A stretch of 64,000 nucleotides of DNA from Apoda limacodes (GCA_946406115.1 OX291560.1:8867158-8931157); one strand, 5' to 3'. Positions 39,701 through 54,700 are shown, numbered from the stretch's first letter. Program-made: numbers and translations. Notes: generated by a model from the sequence alone, not told the origin.

Positions 39701-42700
39701 ACTCAGTTTCTTGCCGCCTTTTCCCAGTAATGATTTTTTTCCAGACCGTTAAAACGTAAATTCTATAAATTTGATAGTTAAATTGAAAGTGCTGTTTGAA
39801 AGTCTACTTAAATAAAAAAAATACTAATGTTTGAATTTGTTTCAGCTATGAGTACTCCGTCTCTTCAACTAATCCTATTCCCAATTTCAGCTCAATTGGA
39901 TGCTTCGTTGCGAAGTGAGAAAGTAAATTTCTCAGAAAAAATATTTCCGTAGGGACTCTCGATCGGGATAAACAGTATCCTATGTCCTATTTCAGGTCTA
40001 CTATGTATATCTGTGCCAACGCCAAGTTTCATCTCCATTCGTCCAATGGTTGAAGCGAGTATGAGTAACAAACATCCAAACAACCATACTTTTAACAATA
40101 ACAATATTAGTAAGATTAATTAAGTGTTCTGTATTTATATATATGTATCTATTTATGTATGTGTATGTTATTCCTCTAATTTAATAAGTATTTAACTAAA
40201 AAAAAATAATTAAACGTAAGGTTATGAATATTTATTGTATATTTGCTTTCATTTATACTTTTTATTTATTACATTTTAAAGAATTAAATAAATAGTATAC
40301 ACCTCAGCATTACGATTTGTGACACTATTAACTACTTCATCCCTTATATATTCCAAATAGTTGACTTGACATACATTTTGTGTTCGATATAGATTGCATC
40401 TGCACATTTCCCCTGTACCAATGCTTGTAATGCTGCAATGAACAACGTGACAACGTCAGCGAGTGAAAAAAAAACCAGATCAATGTATCGGTCATAAACG
40501 GTAGCAATGACTTAATACTTACAATTAATTTTGAGTCTTATGAGGTTGTCAAAGAGTAAAAATTTCTTTGAATGTCACACGTATTGAAGAAGTTAGAACT
40601 GGCTAGTTAGCACTTTCATATATGCATAAGGCTAGACATTTTCAGTAATCTGTGATGCATGTTTTGTTCCACAATTTTCGTTGTGATTTGTTCGGCGTGC
40701 GATATCCTTGGTTGTAGTATATCGATGAGTCAAACTAAAAACTTTTATTGCTGTGCGTTATCTGTCTGCGGGACTGACAGAACCATTTTACTAGACCACT
40801 TTATTAACCATAAAGGCCGCAATTTTTGACAAAAGCCCTTTCACTTATAAGTATACGTTTTAACATAAGTATCTAATCTCATTTTAAATTACTTGTCTAT
40901 ATGAATTATCTCCGCAGTTTTTTTTTTTTTCACATTTTGCAAACAAACACGCGTTATTTTTGTAAGGCTGGCTAAATTAAAAGCAAAGAATCATCCTACG
41001 CAATGTTTAGATGGTGCCTAACTGTAACAGGTATTTTGTAAGTATGTACATACTTCGTTTATTACGGAAGATAGGTAGGTAGATTTTGTTGGTTCCCTCA
41101 TTCATTTGATATGTTCTTTTTTTTAATTGCAAGTCAATTCTTTATTTCTTAGAAATTCCTTATACCTACATCTATGTGCATAATATAAAATTTTCTAAGT
41201 AGGTAACAGTAAATTCCTTAAATTTGCTTGTTTTAAATTTTTTTGTCTAATCTAGGTTAAAATAAATTCAAAATGTTCTAATTTATAGGTAATCAAAGTG
41301 ATATATTTTAATTTGAGACTTTAATTTTGTTAAATTCATAAAAACATGGTTTCAAAGTAACATTACTTCTCAACAATTCTGTTTAAGTTGCCCAAAAGTA
41401 ACATTTTATGAATAAAATTTAATCTGACAGATAAGGTTTGTTGGCACCTTATGGTACAAATTGCGCATTTTACAGATAATACAGTGAAAGAATGAGATAA
41501 ACGCAGGCCAACGCTAGTCAGTGGCCAATTAAGAGGATACACTTCGCGGCGCCTCTCCGCGTGCTTTATACAAACGAATTTCTCACTTATTTTTGACACT
41601 TGATAAACCACCACGAAATTTTGAAGACATGTTCTAGTAATAAATATCTAGGTCTGCAGTGTGCCATTTTTCTATAAAATTTTATAGTTCAAAAATTATA
41701 CAGGATTCTAGTTTTCATACAAATGGTTTTAAAAAAGATTTCTAGTTAATAGAACATTTTACAAGATTTTGGAAAAACCATAGACCTAGGTATTCAGCTT
41801 GGGATTATGACTAAGAAATTTCACAGTAATTGATCAGAAAATGTTAAAAACAAATGAGCAATTCGTTTGTATGAAGCCCGCTGCGAGGCGCCGCGAAGTG
41901 TATCCTCTTACAAAAAGGCTTAAACAGGGCAGTTTTTATGTACGGCTCAAAAAAGATTGCTATAAGAGTTCATGGTAAGCCTCCAGGGCCTGCAGTCTCG
42001 ACATATATAACGATCGATAAGTTAAGCGAAAAAAATCGCTTGCCTATCGAGACTATGGTAAAATGCAAGTCGCGCAAGATCTTTTTTTTTGCTGGTAGAA
42101 GGGGGGGGGGGGACACACACTTGACTGTAACAAAAATTAGTACTTTAAAAACGGAGCCCTAAATCAAAAAATTATCTTTGCATACCGCCAATGTTTTTGG
42201 AATTCCTATCCTTACGTCCCCACTTCACGTGTTTCACCCTAAAAAAATTTTTTTCAAAGATTTTAGCTACCTACCACTTTTTAGGCTTGATCAATGTGTA
42301 CATCCCTGCCAAATTGCAACTTTCTCGTATTAGTACTAACGGACCACCGGAAACGGTCGTTCGGTTATAGTGAGTCCTTTATAATTATAAAATAGGTAGC
42401 TGTGGTGTAGATATTTAAGGGGCTAAGAATCACCCTATGTGATTAGGATACTGTTTATTAAAATCTGTTATGATAAAATGAAAGAGTATACAATTATAAC
42501 CTGCCTTACCCTTGAATAGTGTTTCTTTACTCACCTCTGAACTCCCTCTATCTTTTCTTCTACTTCTGAGCACCTAGCCGGTGCATTCGGTAACAGGGCA
42601 CTACTACTATAACCCGTCCTGTTATAACTTCTCAACCACAGTCACAATTGTGCTTACCTTGAAACAATGACCTCCAAAACAGGCCCTCTGTCCTCTCCCA

Positions 42701-45700
42701 GCAGATGTATCTCATCTATTACGATAAGTGCCACGTCTCGCACGTAGTTCCTCGTCTGCCATGAACGACTTATTCCGTCCCATTTTTCAGGTGTCGTCAC
42801 TATTACATGAGAATTTCGAATCGCTCGAATATCGGGACTTACATCACCTTAAAATAAAAGGAGATAAAAGAATAAATTGACATGCGACCAAATTTTCACT
42901 CTACGTACTTTGTCTATTTTATCAAGTATGTATAAAAGCGCCATCTGTGGTTCAAGATATGGACTTAGCACCAAGCGAGGAATTAGAAGTTTTAACTTTA
43001 GCCAAAACTTTTGACGTGACAACGTCTTATAAATTGGTTTGCCGGGTGACACTTCAAGAAACTGCGTTACGCTCCGCTCACGTTATGCGCTCACAATGAG
43101 AGCGAGTGAGAGGCACGCGCCCGCCTAAGAGCGAGAGAGACAGACATAAAATCATTGTCACGTAAAACTTTCGCCCGTAAACCCACTTTACAGGCAACCA
43201 GTTTTTTATTTCATGAATTCTCTAGATACCGCTAGATAGCGTTGTTTTCTATACTCCTGTTCCCACCATTTCAATTATATTTTGGTAAGTTGGTTTATGT
43301 TTCACCTTATATTTTTATTTATTTACTTGCAGATGTCTTTCAAACATTGTGAGGAACACGGGTGGTACAGAAATTACAAACTCGAGTCATTAACACTAGG
43401 AAAACGGGCAGAGATCTTTTGACCCATTTTAAAGTTTAGCGTTCGATAATTTCGAAACTATTTAATCCCGTGGCTTTACACAAAATAGCCGTATATTTCA
43501 TTAAACCATCATATTTACCTACAAAGATGCGGGATCATTTGACCCATGATGATGATGATTTCCTGAGTTAAACAATATCCAATCAAGGTCTGTCATAGTA
43601 TTTATATAACACTGAGGATAATGTGTATGCGAATAGTGTGGTATCATTAGAAGTGATTTAGAAAAGAATATCTTTAAACGAACCTAAACAGATAGGTCGG
43701 CTAGGCTACAGCACAATATTTTGGCCTAGCAGTCTGGCCAGATTCTTTATGTACAAAGGCAAATTTGAGAAAAGTTTATTACTGCCTGGAAAATATTGTT
43801 ACACATAAAATTATTAGTTAAATGTTTATCACGACTTTTTTTATACAATACAAATTATTTTTCAAATCAACAGCTCATTGCAAATATTAAATAAAATGCT
43901 CATAAAACGACCCATTCATTCCGACGGCCCAGTCATTTTACCCCTCGCCGTCTTTCTAGTGTTAAAGCCTTAGTGTTCTAAATAGCCTCTCGATAGTAAT
44001 TTTTTAATTCACAATGTACTATTTTTAAATGGCTGAAATATTGGTGTTGCCATGACTTACCTGTTAGTTCCACGACTTTTTTGTCTAACCTTTGCTCAAG
44101 CCTCACTTTCCAGTCTTTTATCCGTTCCTTTACAAGTGCCTTAAGAGGAGCTATGTACACAACCTGAAACCAAATTGTTCTTAAGGTATTTTTAACTCTA
44201 TCGCTAAGTAAATCACTCCTTCGTTTTGGACTGTTTGCATACCTATGCACTCCATTTCGATCAGAAAAACCGTTCAATAACAAACTTTTTTATGGCATTT
44301 TGCTATTCAGTTGCATAATTATATATTAAAATTGAGTGTGTACTCAGAAATTGGCTTCGACACATTTTTTTTAACTATAGGAGAAATTTTTATGATCTAG
44401 AATCCCAACCAGCAATGACTCATTTTCTAGGGAAAACTAGTTTTGGATAATGTATATTTTATTGAATTTAAGATTATTTAGTGCAATGGGATGATAGGTG
44501 GCAATCTATAATATTACTACTCGGGCGAGTTAACATGACACCTGGACGTTTGAAGTCTATTCAATGTTGAGTGTTTGGTGCAAGGTAACAAAAACGGACT
44601 TACAATTTTATTATTTTTTTAAATTTTGTAGGAATAATTGTGGTTTCCATGACATCACCATCCACGGATGGAACCATATATTTTGATTTTGGGAATCGAT
44701 AGAGTACATCGTCGCCAGCAAGGTTTGTATGGCGAACTTTTTTCTGTGTCTCCTCTCCGCGCTCCTAAGGGGGTTCAAAAGGCGCCTTTTTTTTGTTTAT
44801 TTGTACTTTGTGACCGTAACCAAAACAAAGGGAAAAACGTAAAAATAGTCCGGTTTTTTCTGTTGAACTCCCTTTTAGTTAATCTGTTCAATTTTTTGCA
44901 TATTCTACATTGGATAGACTTAACGCAGCTAGGTGTCATTGTTCGCCCGAGTTGTACACTATTGAAGCATACAAAGAGACACAGTTCTAGGTACGATAGG
45001 CGCTAGCATGTGACCGCACGTTTTCTCGGTTTTTTGTCGGTATAAAATCAAATATTTATTAGAACTATTAAATTAGCAAATTCCCTTGGTCATATTGTGT
45101 CAATTTTTTTTCTAAATAGCTACATTATTATAATATTAGCAAATCGACGTAATTAAGGTTTGAACTATAACATATATTTTTTTCACGTCAATAAGTGTAT
45201 TCAGGGCTGTAAAACTCGTTTGTATACCTATACCTTTACTTTATATTAGCTCTATATTATCTTTGAACTCTTAACTTAGTTTTGTAAAATAAATCAAAAT
45301 ATAATACTTAAAAATATACACACACTGGACTTTCAAAAAATGACGCAAAATTAGTTTCGTTCGTTTTACAATTTTAGCGCCGTTACAATTAACAGCTGCA
45401 GTTAAACAGAATGGTAAGTTGGTGCTGAAATGAGATTTTTGCTATTACATAGCAACGCCGCTTAATTGGAACGCGCCTATAAATTTTCGTTTCTACTACA
45501 TTTCAGCCATCCAGTACGTTGTCAGTATTTTTTGAAAATCAAAGGCAATGGCCGACTTTATTAATAAAATAAATGTTTAAGCTATGGGTTTACCTTACAT
45601 CCAGGATACTGCGAGAAGACTCTAAACATAGCCACTTCAGCTACAATAGTTTTTCCTGACCCCGTGGGTGCTCCCAATAGCACATTATTGTCTGTATGGT

Positions 45701-48700
45701 ACAAGCAATGGAAAATCTGGGTTTGTATGGGATTGTAATGTGTGAAGTTGTATAGCATTTCGTATGCAGGGTTGTTGAGAGCCGTCACTGGCAGAGGTTG
45801 AAGCTCCAATAAGTCTAAAATAAAAGAATATGAAGATTATTTATTTACTTGCTTTTGTCAGCGGCTCCGCCCGCGGAAATATCAGTTATAGGCTATTCCT
45901 ACTTAACTTCTTAAAACTTATAGTAAGCAAGTTTGCTATACCTGTTCATACAGTTCCTCTACGTGGAATGCGGTTATAGCTATTTACTATTTAACATTTG
46001 AATTTTTAGGTATAAGAAGACTTTCAGTCTCTTCAATTATCTTTGTGCCAAATTTACTAGCATTTCATAGATAGTATGCTCTTGGTAAAAATTGAAATGT
46101 TTATAGTTAAAGATATTTCATGTAACTCAGTTTGTATTAAAAAACCGTTCCGGTTAACCTTAACAACCAATTATGCAAATTTGTGATTCTTACATCGATA
46201 GATCGAATTTAAAGGCTGAGAGAATTATCGACGATCCCAAACTCTCTTGTCGTATCAAGCCCTTAAGTCTGAGGAGAGACTTTGCTTCCCTGTGTGTGTT
46301 CTACCGCTTGTACAATGGGTTGTGTTCTGAAGAATTGTTCGAAATGATGCCCACGGCTACTTTCTACCATCGCACCGCTCGCCATCGGCAGGGAATTCAT
46401 TCTCACACTTTAGAACCGAAATGGTCGCGTACAGTGCGGTTTCAGAAAACTTCCTCCCGCGAACGCTTGGGTTGTACCTGCCAAGGTTTTTTTCTAAGGG
46501 CTATAGTATGGGGTTCCTCAAGAAAGAAATGCGTGAGTGATGCTCCTGGTGTTGCAAGCATCTATAGGCTACTGTGACTGCTTACCATCAGGCGGACAGT
46601 AAGCTTGTTTGCTATCTTAGGGGTATAAAAAAAAGTTAAATAATTATACTGGCTAATAATTTTTGGATACAGGTTTTATAAAAAATAAGAAAATGGATAC
46701 CTGTATGCGGCGGATGCGTTTCCGGCAGTATCAAATGTTGAAATGTCAAAGGTAATACGCTTTCTGAACCAAGCCACCTACAAAAACATTGAATAACATA
46801 AAATCTAATCGAAGTACTACGCTGCTAGTCATATTAAGCAAATTAATAAATTCTTTCTTCTTCGTGATTTAATTCCTCCCAAATAAATACCTCTTTTCGG
46901 AAAAAACTTTTTCTAAGCTGATCTCAGAAACAAAAATGTACGCTTTACGTATACTCAAGCAACTCACGAGCGCTGCATGCCTAATATGCAACTTTTTTTC
47001 TTGTATTAGCGTAACCTTCAGCGCGTTGAGCCGGACAGTGTCGCGTGGTATTTCTTTACGCTATGAATTAACTGCTGATTTCAATGAAAATTATTTTCTT
47101 TCAGTTACCAATTTCCATTTAAAATACTATAAAGATAAAATACTAATTTATATAATAAAATTGATTTTTGATGATCATAGGATATGTCTGATTTTATCTA
47201 TACTTCAGATTAGATCATTATATTATGTCCGGCTCGAAGGTCCAAAAACTCCATATCCAAAATCAGGAGGTCTTAAACCTTATGCCCAAGAGTAAGAGTA
47301 CGTATCTAGATCAGTGGTCGACAATTTGCGGCCCGCAAGCCTCTTCTTTGTAGTCCCTGAGTGTTTTATAAATATAGGTATTAGAATTTGAAATTTTTAT
47401 TTTGAGCTAAAACTGAAATATGTTAAATTCGCCAGAGCTTGCATTGACCTACAGAATATTTTATCAGGCTCGTGCGCCGGCTGCGAATGCGATAACTCCC
47501 GGAGTCAACGGGATGTAAAAGAATAGCAAATTCTGTTTGGATAGGCGCAACAGATCCGAAGATATAGCGGTGGCGTGGCTACGCTGGCTTTAGTGTCAAG
47601 TTAGCAGGACCATGGTTTATTCGAAATAGCAGCAGGAAAACCGTTGTTTGGTAAAATAATTGGGTGCAAATATCGTAGGCAAAACAGTTTCGAAGCTATA
47701 GCTGTGGCTATAAGCTCTCAAGTCAACAGGTCTATAATAATATTGCGAAAAAGGCTGCGGCTAAAATATCAGTTCTGTGCCAAAAATACTGCCTAAGTTT
47801 CATCGCTGTCAGACTTATGACTTGGCTACTTTATCATCAATCAGTCTATAAAAGTCCGCGGCCGGGTATAGGCCTTTTCTTATAAACGCCATCAAACCCG
47901 GTCCTCCAACTTTCTCGTTCATAAACTTATAGCTATCTTGTTCAGATCATCGGACCATCTGGCTGGAGGGCGCCCCACGCTGCGCTTACCAATCTGAGGT
48001 CTCCACTCTAAGACTCGTCCGAACGGCTATCGAGTCTGAAACCAATATGACCTGCCCATTGTCAATTTAGATTGTTTATTAAGTTGGTGACTTTAGTTCA
48101 TTATACTTTATAGATACGAATGAACTAAAAAAAAGTGCGGCACGCCTCTAAATTATTTGACACTATGTGGTGGTAAGCAAGGCCTGCTAAAAGGTTGCCG
48201 TATAAAATGTAAATCTACCTTTCGGATGTTGCTCTTATGTAGTATTGAGGAGGAAGAGGCTCAGATATAGGAATAGTTATAATCAGTTCTTGAGGTTCAT
48301 TTGTTATTACCTGAAACACATAGAAACTGTTACAATATACAAAAAAAGGCAGATAAAGTGCTTATCTCAGAAAAGTGTTTTACATTAAAATTATCACAAT
48401 ATTAAATTAACAGCAAAATGATTTACACAAAAACAATCGAAGTAATCATAAATGACTTTAAAAAGTAGAGCAGAACGAGGCGCGTGTGGTTAGCCCCTCC
48501 ACGTTCCCGCCAAAACGTTGCACCAATGGGATGCAAGAATTCGATGCGCCAATGGGAGGTAAGCACACTAGCGCTACTGGAAGATGAAATTGGTACGAGA
48601 ACTCAAGATGGATTCCGGATATCTCGGGAAAAATAATAGGTAAGTTTTATTGGTAGGTAAAACTATCTATTCTTCTCAGAAAAATCTTGATGCGTTAGAT

Positions 48701-51700
48701 AGCCCGTATATTGCAAAAGGTTTTAGGCTAGAAAACTAAAAAGTTTTATTGGTAGGTAAAACTATCTATTCTTATCAGAAAAATCTTGATGCGTTAGATA
48801 GCCCGTATATTGCAAAAGGTTTTAGGCTAGAAAGCAGAGCAGTTACTTAACGCGGGATTTGTAGGAATAGTTACTGTGCAATAAAAAAGACATTTTTTTC
48901 CATGAAAAAGGCTCTACACAGAAACAGTTAAAACATACAAAATGACAAGAAACTTTTTATAAAAGTGATGACTTACTAGATTATTTTAAATAGCAAAAAT
49001 AGGTACAATTTTTGTTAATTTTAATAGGATATAGTTAAAAAAAAACAACAACACCTGCTTCTTAGTGATAAGAAAGTATTCGTGGTAGTACATAATGTCA
49101 TTTTCAGGATCTTCAACCCAAATCCAGAATGCTTCCGGAGCTTTCCCGTGGTATTTGTCGTTCCATCTACCCAAAAATAAAATAAATACAATTAACTTTC
49201 TAGTCTCATACAGCCCTGCCGTAGATGCACAGGGCGATTTGGGCCATAGTCCACACGCGGGCCCAGTGCGGAGATTGTGGACTTTAGATATCTATATGCA
49301 CATCTCAATATACTGTGATTTCAAGTGGATGTGCTATCTTCACGATACCTAAGTATAAATACCTGTTAGTTGTCTAGTAATTTGTCAATCTGTCTGGCTT
49401 TTTTTGTCTAGAATATGCTCCGAAACGGCTGAATTACTTGGATGGATTTAGTGCTCGATCGACTTGACTGCATAGCTTAGTAAATAATAAGGGTAACAGT
49501 TAGTTCACATGCGTTTCGCAGGAGTCGACGCACCACAAAACTACACATAGCTAGCGCACGCGCAGCTCACTAGGCGTGACATCATTATTTGTGACTATTT
49601 TATGTTCATTGCATACTGCAGATATGAACATCGGGCTGTCATGAATTTTTGTATAGAGTGAGCTAGCTCTAACCCTTCCTAATAAGCTGTGCAGACGGTC
49701 ATACAGTGCTACGCTGATGTTATCCGCCAGCTTAATGACGGTATTTCTATTTCATCATAATATGGGGGACAGACTCTTTTTAATAACCATTTCAGTCCTG
49801 CGTGACTGGTGTTGAGGATGTCGATTGGTTCAGATACAGACTTTATTTTTAAAAATAGTAAATTACGAGTTTCCGAGTATTACGTAGCAAAATGAAAGAG
49901 AGAATAATACACCTTTTTTTGTCAATTGGTTCTTGAAGTCAGGATTGTCTAGGGGGTCGGACAAGGTTATATCGAGGATGATCAACTGTCTGATAGAATA
50001 ACAGTCCAGTCAGGGTTGTGATCAGTCGCTGGTCGCAAACGGTTGAGAACCTATCAGATGTAAATAATTATGAGACTTACTTTCGTTACGGAAAAGCGGT
50101 GGGAAGCGAGAAAGGTGGTGTGTATTATGGATGGTGAAATAGTGGGAATGCTGTTGATGTGGTGTGATTTGATGGTGTTCCATAAATGGAAGGAGGATAT
50201 TAATAATAGCATTGCACTAACTTGAAATTAGGCGTGATAGTAAGTCGAATTCTTAGTACTGTTCGCGTTATCGGATGCAGGCTAGCTTCCATCTCCAGCA
50301 GAGGGAATTCTTCTGCACATTTCTTAAGTTGCCTTGCGGTTTTTGGGTTTCGTATTAGATCCCCTGTTAATTAACAACAATTATAAAATATCTGCAAAGA
50401 TCTGTAGGTCTATAAAAACACGAGTCAAGTGAGAGTTGGAATTGCGTACTGCGGGTTCCGTAAATGAATGAAATTTAAAAATGAATAAACTCTTTGCCAA
50501 CAGAGATATATAAGTTAAACTTAGATGGAGAATGGTTAAATGTTACGTTTCATCAGTACTTATGTATGGTGCCGAGGATTGGAACATAAGTAAGAAAATT
50601 GAATCAAAATAAAGTGCTTTTGAAATGTGGATCTACAGACGAATGTTGAACCTTTCCTAGAAAGATTAACAAACAAATGTGGAAGTACCTAATATAATGA
50701 AAAAAAAGCTAGAATTACTCGCAACATAAGAGGCGAGAGGTAGGCATACTTTGGACACGTGTACCGACATGCTAAATATAATTTAATAAAAAACATTATT
50801 GTAGGGAAAACAGCTTTCAAAAATTTACTTGAAAAATTATAAAATATATATACTTCTTTAATACCAGACAAGTCCTTTCATTTGATATGTCACACGGTGT
50901 AATTTGCAAATTTTTTTATAATAAAGCAGTTTACATATAGTTATGTTTATAGATTAGTTTATTGCTAGTGATTATTTTTTATTAGTTTTCTTATAATATT
51001 TTTGGACATTACGCACAGTGCCGTACATACATATTATGTATAGAAAACTCTCAAGACACTCACTCTTAAGACAAACACCAATATAAATGTTTGTCCTGTG
51101 TGGGAATCGAACCCACACCTCCAGTCTTCAGTAGGCAGGTCATTGTAAGAATCTAATATGTCAATTAGCTGTGACAGATGGGTTGACGTGTATCTAAACG
51201 AGTGATGCTATATGCGCTCCGTTAGATCATTCGGACGTTCTGAATTCTAAAACCTGGTAGCAGCGGTTCAATAGATTTGTATAGATATAATCTATAAGCA
51301 ATTATTGAAGTAATTCTGGTAAATGCTACATACCTATTTCCTTCCAATCCATTTCTCTAAGCTGATCAGGTTTCAACATAGGATACTCAATATGTTTAAG
51401 GATTTCGTTAGGAAAACAGTTGAATTGGCGCATATCGCTGTAAAAGTCCCACAATTGTAGTTCCATCATTTTGGCCATCTTTAGGTATAAAGCAGCCATG
51501 TACGCGTTGTTTTTGCGAAGAGTTATTTCGAATAACGCTCGAACTATTCGGACAGCATTCTGAAATTTACAACTTGCAGAAACAAATATCTGTGGAATCG
51601 TTCTTATACTATTCGGGAGCGTCAGGCATTTATTTTTAGCTGGAATAAAAAGGTAAGTGTGTGCCGGACTCTCGTGATCTGCTTTGTCCAGTAAAGGCGA

Positions 51701-54700
51701 CTTGGCCGCGATTCTACACGCGCTTTGTACAGGACGAAACTAAGGCCGCTCTAGTATTTCGAATCCCTCGAGTATGAGCAATCGCGTGAATCAGCGTCTA
51801 GTATTTTGCCTACGCGCGTATAAAATCGCGGCCATTTTGCCCTTTTGGGACAAGGTCTAAGTGAGCTAAAGTAGCAATGTAAAAAAGGTCGGAAATCTTA
51901 ACTTATCTTGACTAAATTGCAAGCTTAATCCTTATGGCATTCTTTACTAGCTAACTGTAGTCTATCCAGATAAACTAATTGGCTTTATTAAAATTCTATC
52001 CACAAGTGCACTAAAGTAAAAAAATAAGTGTGAAAAAGATATTTGTTTTTAAACCACTGAGGTGGCAAACGAGCTTGCTGTCCGCCTAATGGTATGCGGC
52101 TACCGCAGCTTATGGACACTTGTAACACCAGGGGCATCACTGGCGTTATCGACCCTTCAAAAATCTAATAACTTCTTTCTTAAAGAACCCCAAGGCTAGT
52201 GCCCATCGGTGTGTGAGATAGGAGGTCACCAGTCGAGCGACCGTGGCGAAAGCCATACGATGACGATCACTGACCAGGTCGTGTTTTTTTAGGTATCTTA
52301 GAAGCTGTGTGTTGATCACACACTTCATAACCTCGGAGAGTAGAGAAGTAATAGCGATAGACATGTAATTTTATGGATCTGATCTATCGCGCTTTTTGGG
52401 CACCGTGTGTACATTCGCAGTCTTCCATGACAGAAATTGCCTAGTGTGAAGGAAAGCGCAAAGAGGCGCGTGAGTACAGAACATAACTCAGGTGCACACT
52501 GTTTAAGCACCACTGCTGGTATACCATACAATTTATGAACGTCTAGAGAAAGTAATGCCCGCCGGACCTCCGCTGTGTTATGGAGATTTCCGGCATGGTC
52601 TTACTGACCCACGGTATAGTAGGTGGTACAGCGCTTTCGTTGTTCATATTTGAGTTAGGGGTAAAAATACTACTCAGTAGAGTCCAGATTTTTCTATTGC
52701 ACTATGGGCCAAGTCACCATCGGTCTTACACAGAGATGGTAACAACGACTGGCAAATATTTCTTACGGCAGCTTTAGCAAGCGACAAAAAGGCAAAACTA
52801 CCAGAGGAATAGCTCGGAAGTCACCTACCTATTTTGAATATGAATGAATTGGAATGTAGCTTTCAAAGCAGCATTTAATTTGCGTTTTAACTAAGAAATA
52901 TTCAGATCCTTATTATTACGAACCGTGGTCCAAGCTTCATACGCATTTTTCTTTAGAACTTTATCTTCTCTGCAAGACCTATTAAACCATAGTTGTTTTT
53001 TGATGCCGGCAACTACTCGCGGGTTAGTAATAAAATATTCCATACCAGCAAGGATTGTCTCAGTGACTGCGGCTGCGCAGACGTTAGGATCTTTTGAGCC
53101 AAAACAGAGCAGCCTCCGCGGGAAAGATGCATAACATTCACGCAATCCATCCCAGTCTGCCGACTTATACTGCCACGACGCCAATCAGTTGGTCCTGGTG
53201 GATCGGGTTGTGTGCATGACACTTGAGCCCGAACGAAAAAGTGGTCCAAGGAGCCTAGAGGCGCATTCACTGAGACGGAATATCCGACTGGACGTGTAGT
53301 CAGCCGAAGGCCCAGTGACGAGCTCGTATGGTCCTCTCTATCTGGTATTCTCGTTCGAGAAAGTACCAGCTGAGAATATCCATAGGAGAGCAAATCCCTG
53401 CGTAGTTATGAGTCCGAGAACTGAGCCACTCACGATGGTGGGCGTTAAAGTTTCCCAAAATAACTAGTTCTGCTGTGGGATATTGCTCCAGAACTTTGTC
53501 AGTCGTCAAACTCAGGTGCGTGAAGAGTCGAGCTACGTCTGTATTCCCGCTTTGAGACCTGAAAAGGCACGCGTAGATACGAGTGTGGCCGCCGTGATCT
53601 ACGTGCACCCGTAATATCGGTAGGTCCCTGTCTTTAAGGCTATGAAGGCGGCGACAGCAGATATCCTGCCGGACGAACATACATACACCGGAACGACTCA
53701 GAAAATTGTGCTCAAGTTTGTAGCCGGGATAATGTAGGTATGATGTACAGGCCAGGCAGGATATCTGCGTCTCCGTAAAAAGAGAATGGTCGGCTGCGCA
53801 GTTTATAGGTGATGGTAAACTTCGTTAAGGTTGGCGTGAATACCCCTGATATTGCAGAAGTACACATTAAAAGTGAATGGAGTGGCCGCTGAAATCACTA
53901 TTTTACTTTTTTCCTTTTTGCCATTAATTTAAGAAGTTTCTTTGACTAAACATGAGAATTCACTGCACAGACAGCTCAGAGAACAAAAGGTGCGGTACTA
54001 GAACTGCCGAAGCTCGGCACAGATAATACGGTTGATGGCACGGCGGGCGGAAGGGCCCCTGATCCCCTTTGTCGTAGTAGCCGAGTCCATCGCGGTCTCC
54101 TTCTCCGGCACGACTACTTCTTCAAAGACTTTACATAGGTTGGCGGTACAGCCTTCCAGGGCGGAGACTAAGTAATCCCTGGATTCGGGAACCCGTTCAG
54201 CCTGCGGGTGGCCAGCGTTCAGCCGTTTCATCAGGTCGCCCTGACCGCCGATGACAGCAACGAGCACCGCCGGTCCTCCGCTGTCCGCACAGCGAATCTT
54301 TAAGAGCTCTGGCAACCTTACTTACCCCCAGGAACGCAACACTACTGAATGTTAGTGTTATTGTGGCCGCTTTATATATTTTTATATTTATGTACTACTA
54401 ACCTGACTGATATAGTTCAAATCTGATTGCAGAGAGGATGCATTGACGCGTCCCCTTGACAGATATACTTGCAGCAGTATATTAATCTTCCAATGTATAT
54501 CTTCAGGGGCGTCTTCAACTCGTAGTTCGCAGTATTGATCTTTCAAATTCCATAGTTCGGTTAGTTCTTCCTTTCTTACCTAAGAATAAGGTTTAAATTT
54601 AAATTGTATGAAAATAGGTAAGGTTTGCAAAAATTTAATATTTTTGAATAAGGAGTTGAATTATTCTGGTGCAAAAAGAATAACATTTCAGAGAAGTGCA

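Noticed and set aside
41993..42060. Hairpin with AGTCTCGA arms as an RNA element
   Set aside because: Arms are short and interrupted; no sign of conservation or known structure.
42101..42112. Poly-G run, and poly-C at 6607-6622, as quadruplex regulators
   Set aside because: Single homopolymer runs in repeat-rich introns; slippage or assembly noise is the simpler view.
46936..47295. Plus-strand frame of 119 codons
   Set aside because: Low-complexity translation without any recognised domain, in an ASCC3 intron containing repeat-like blocks.
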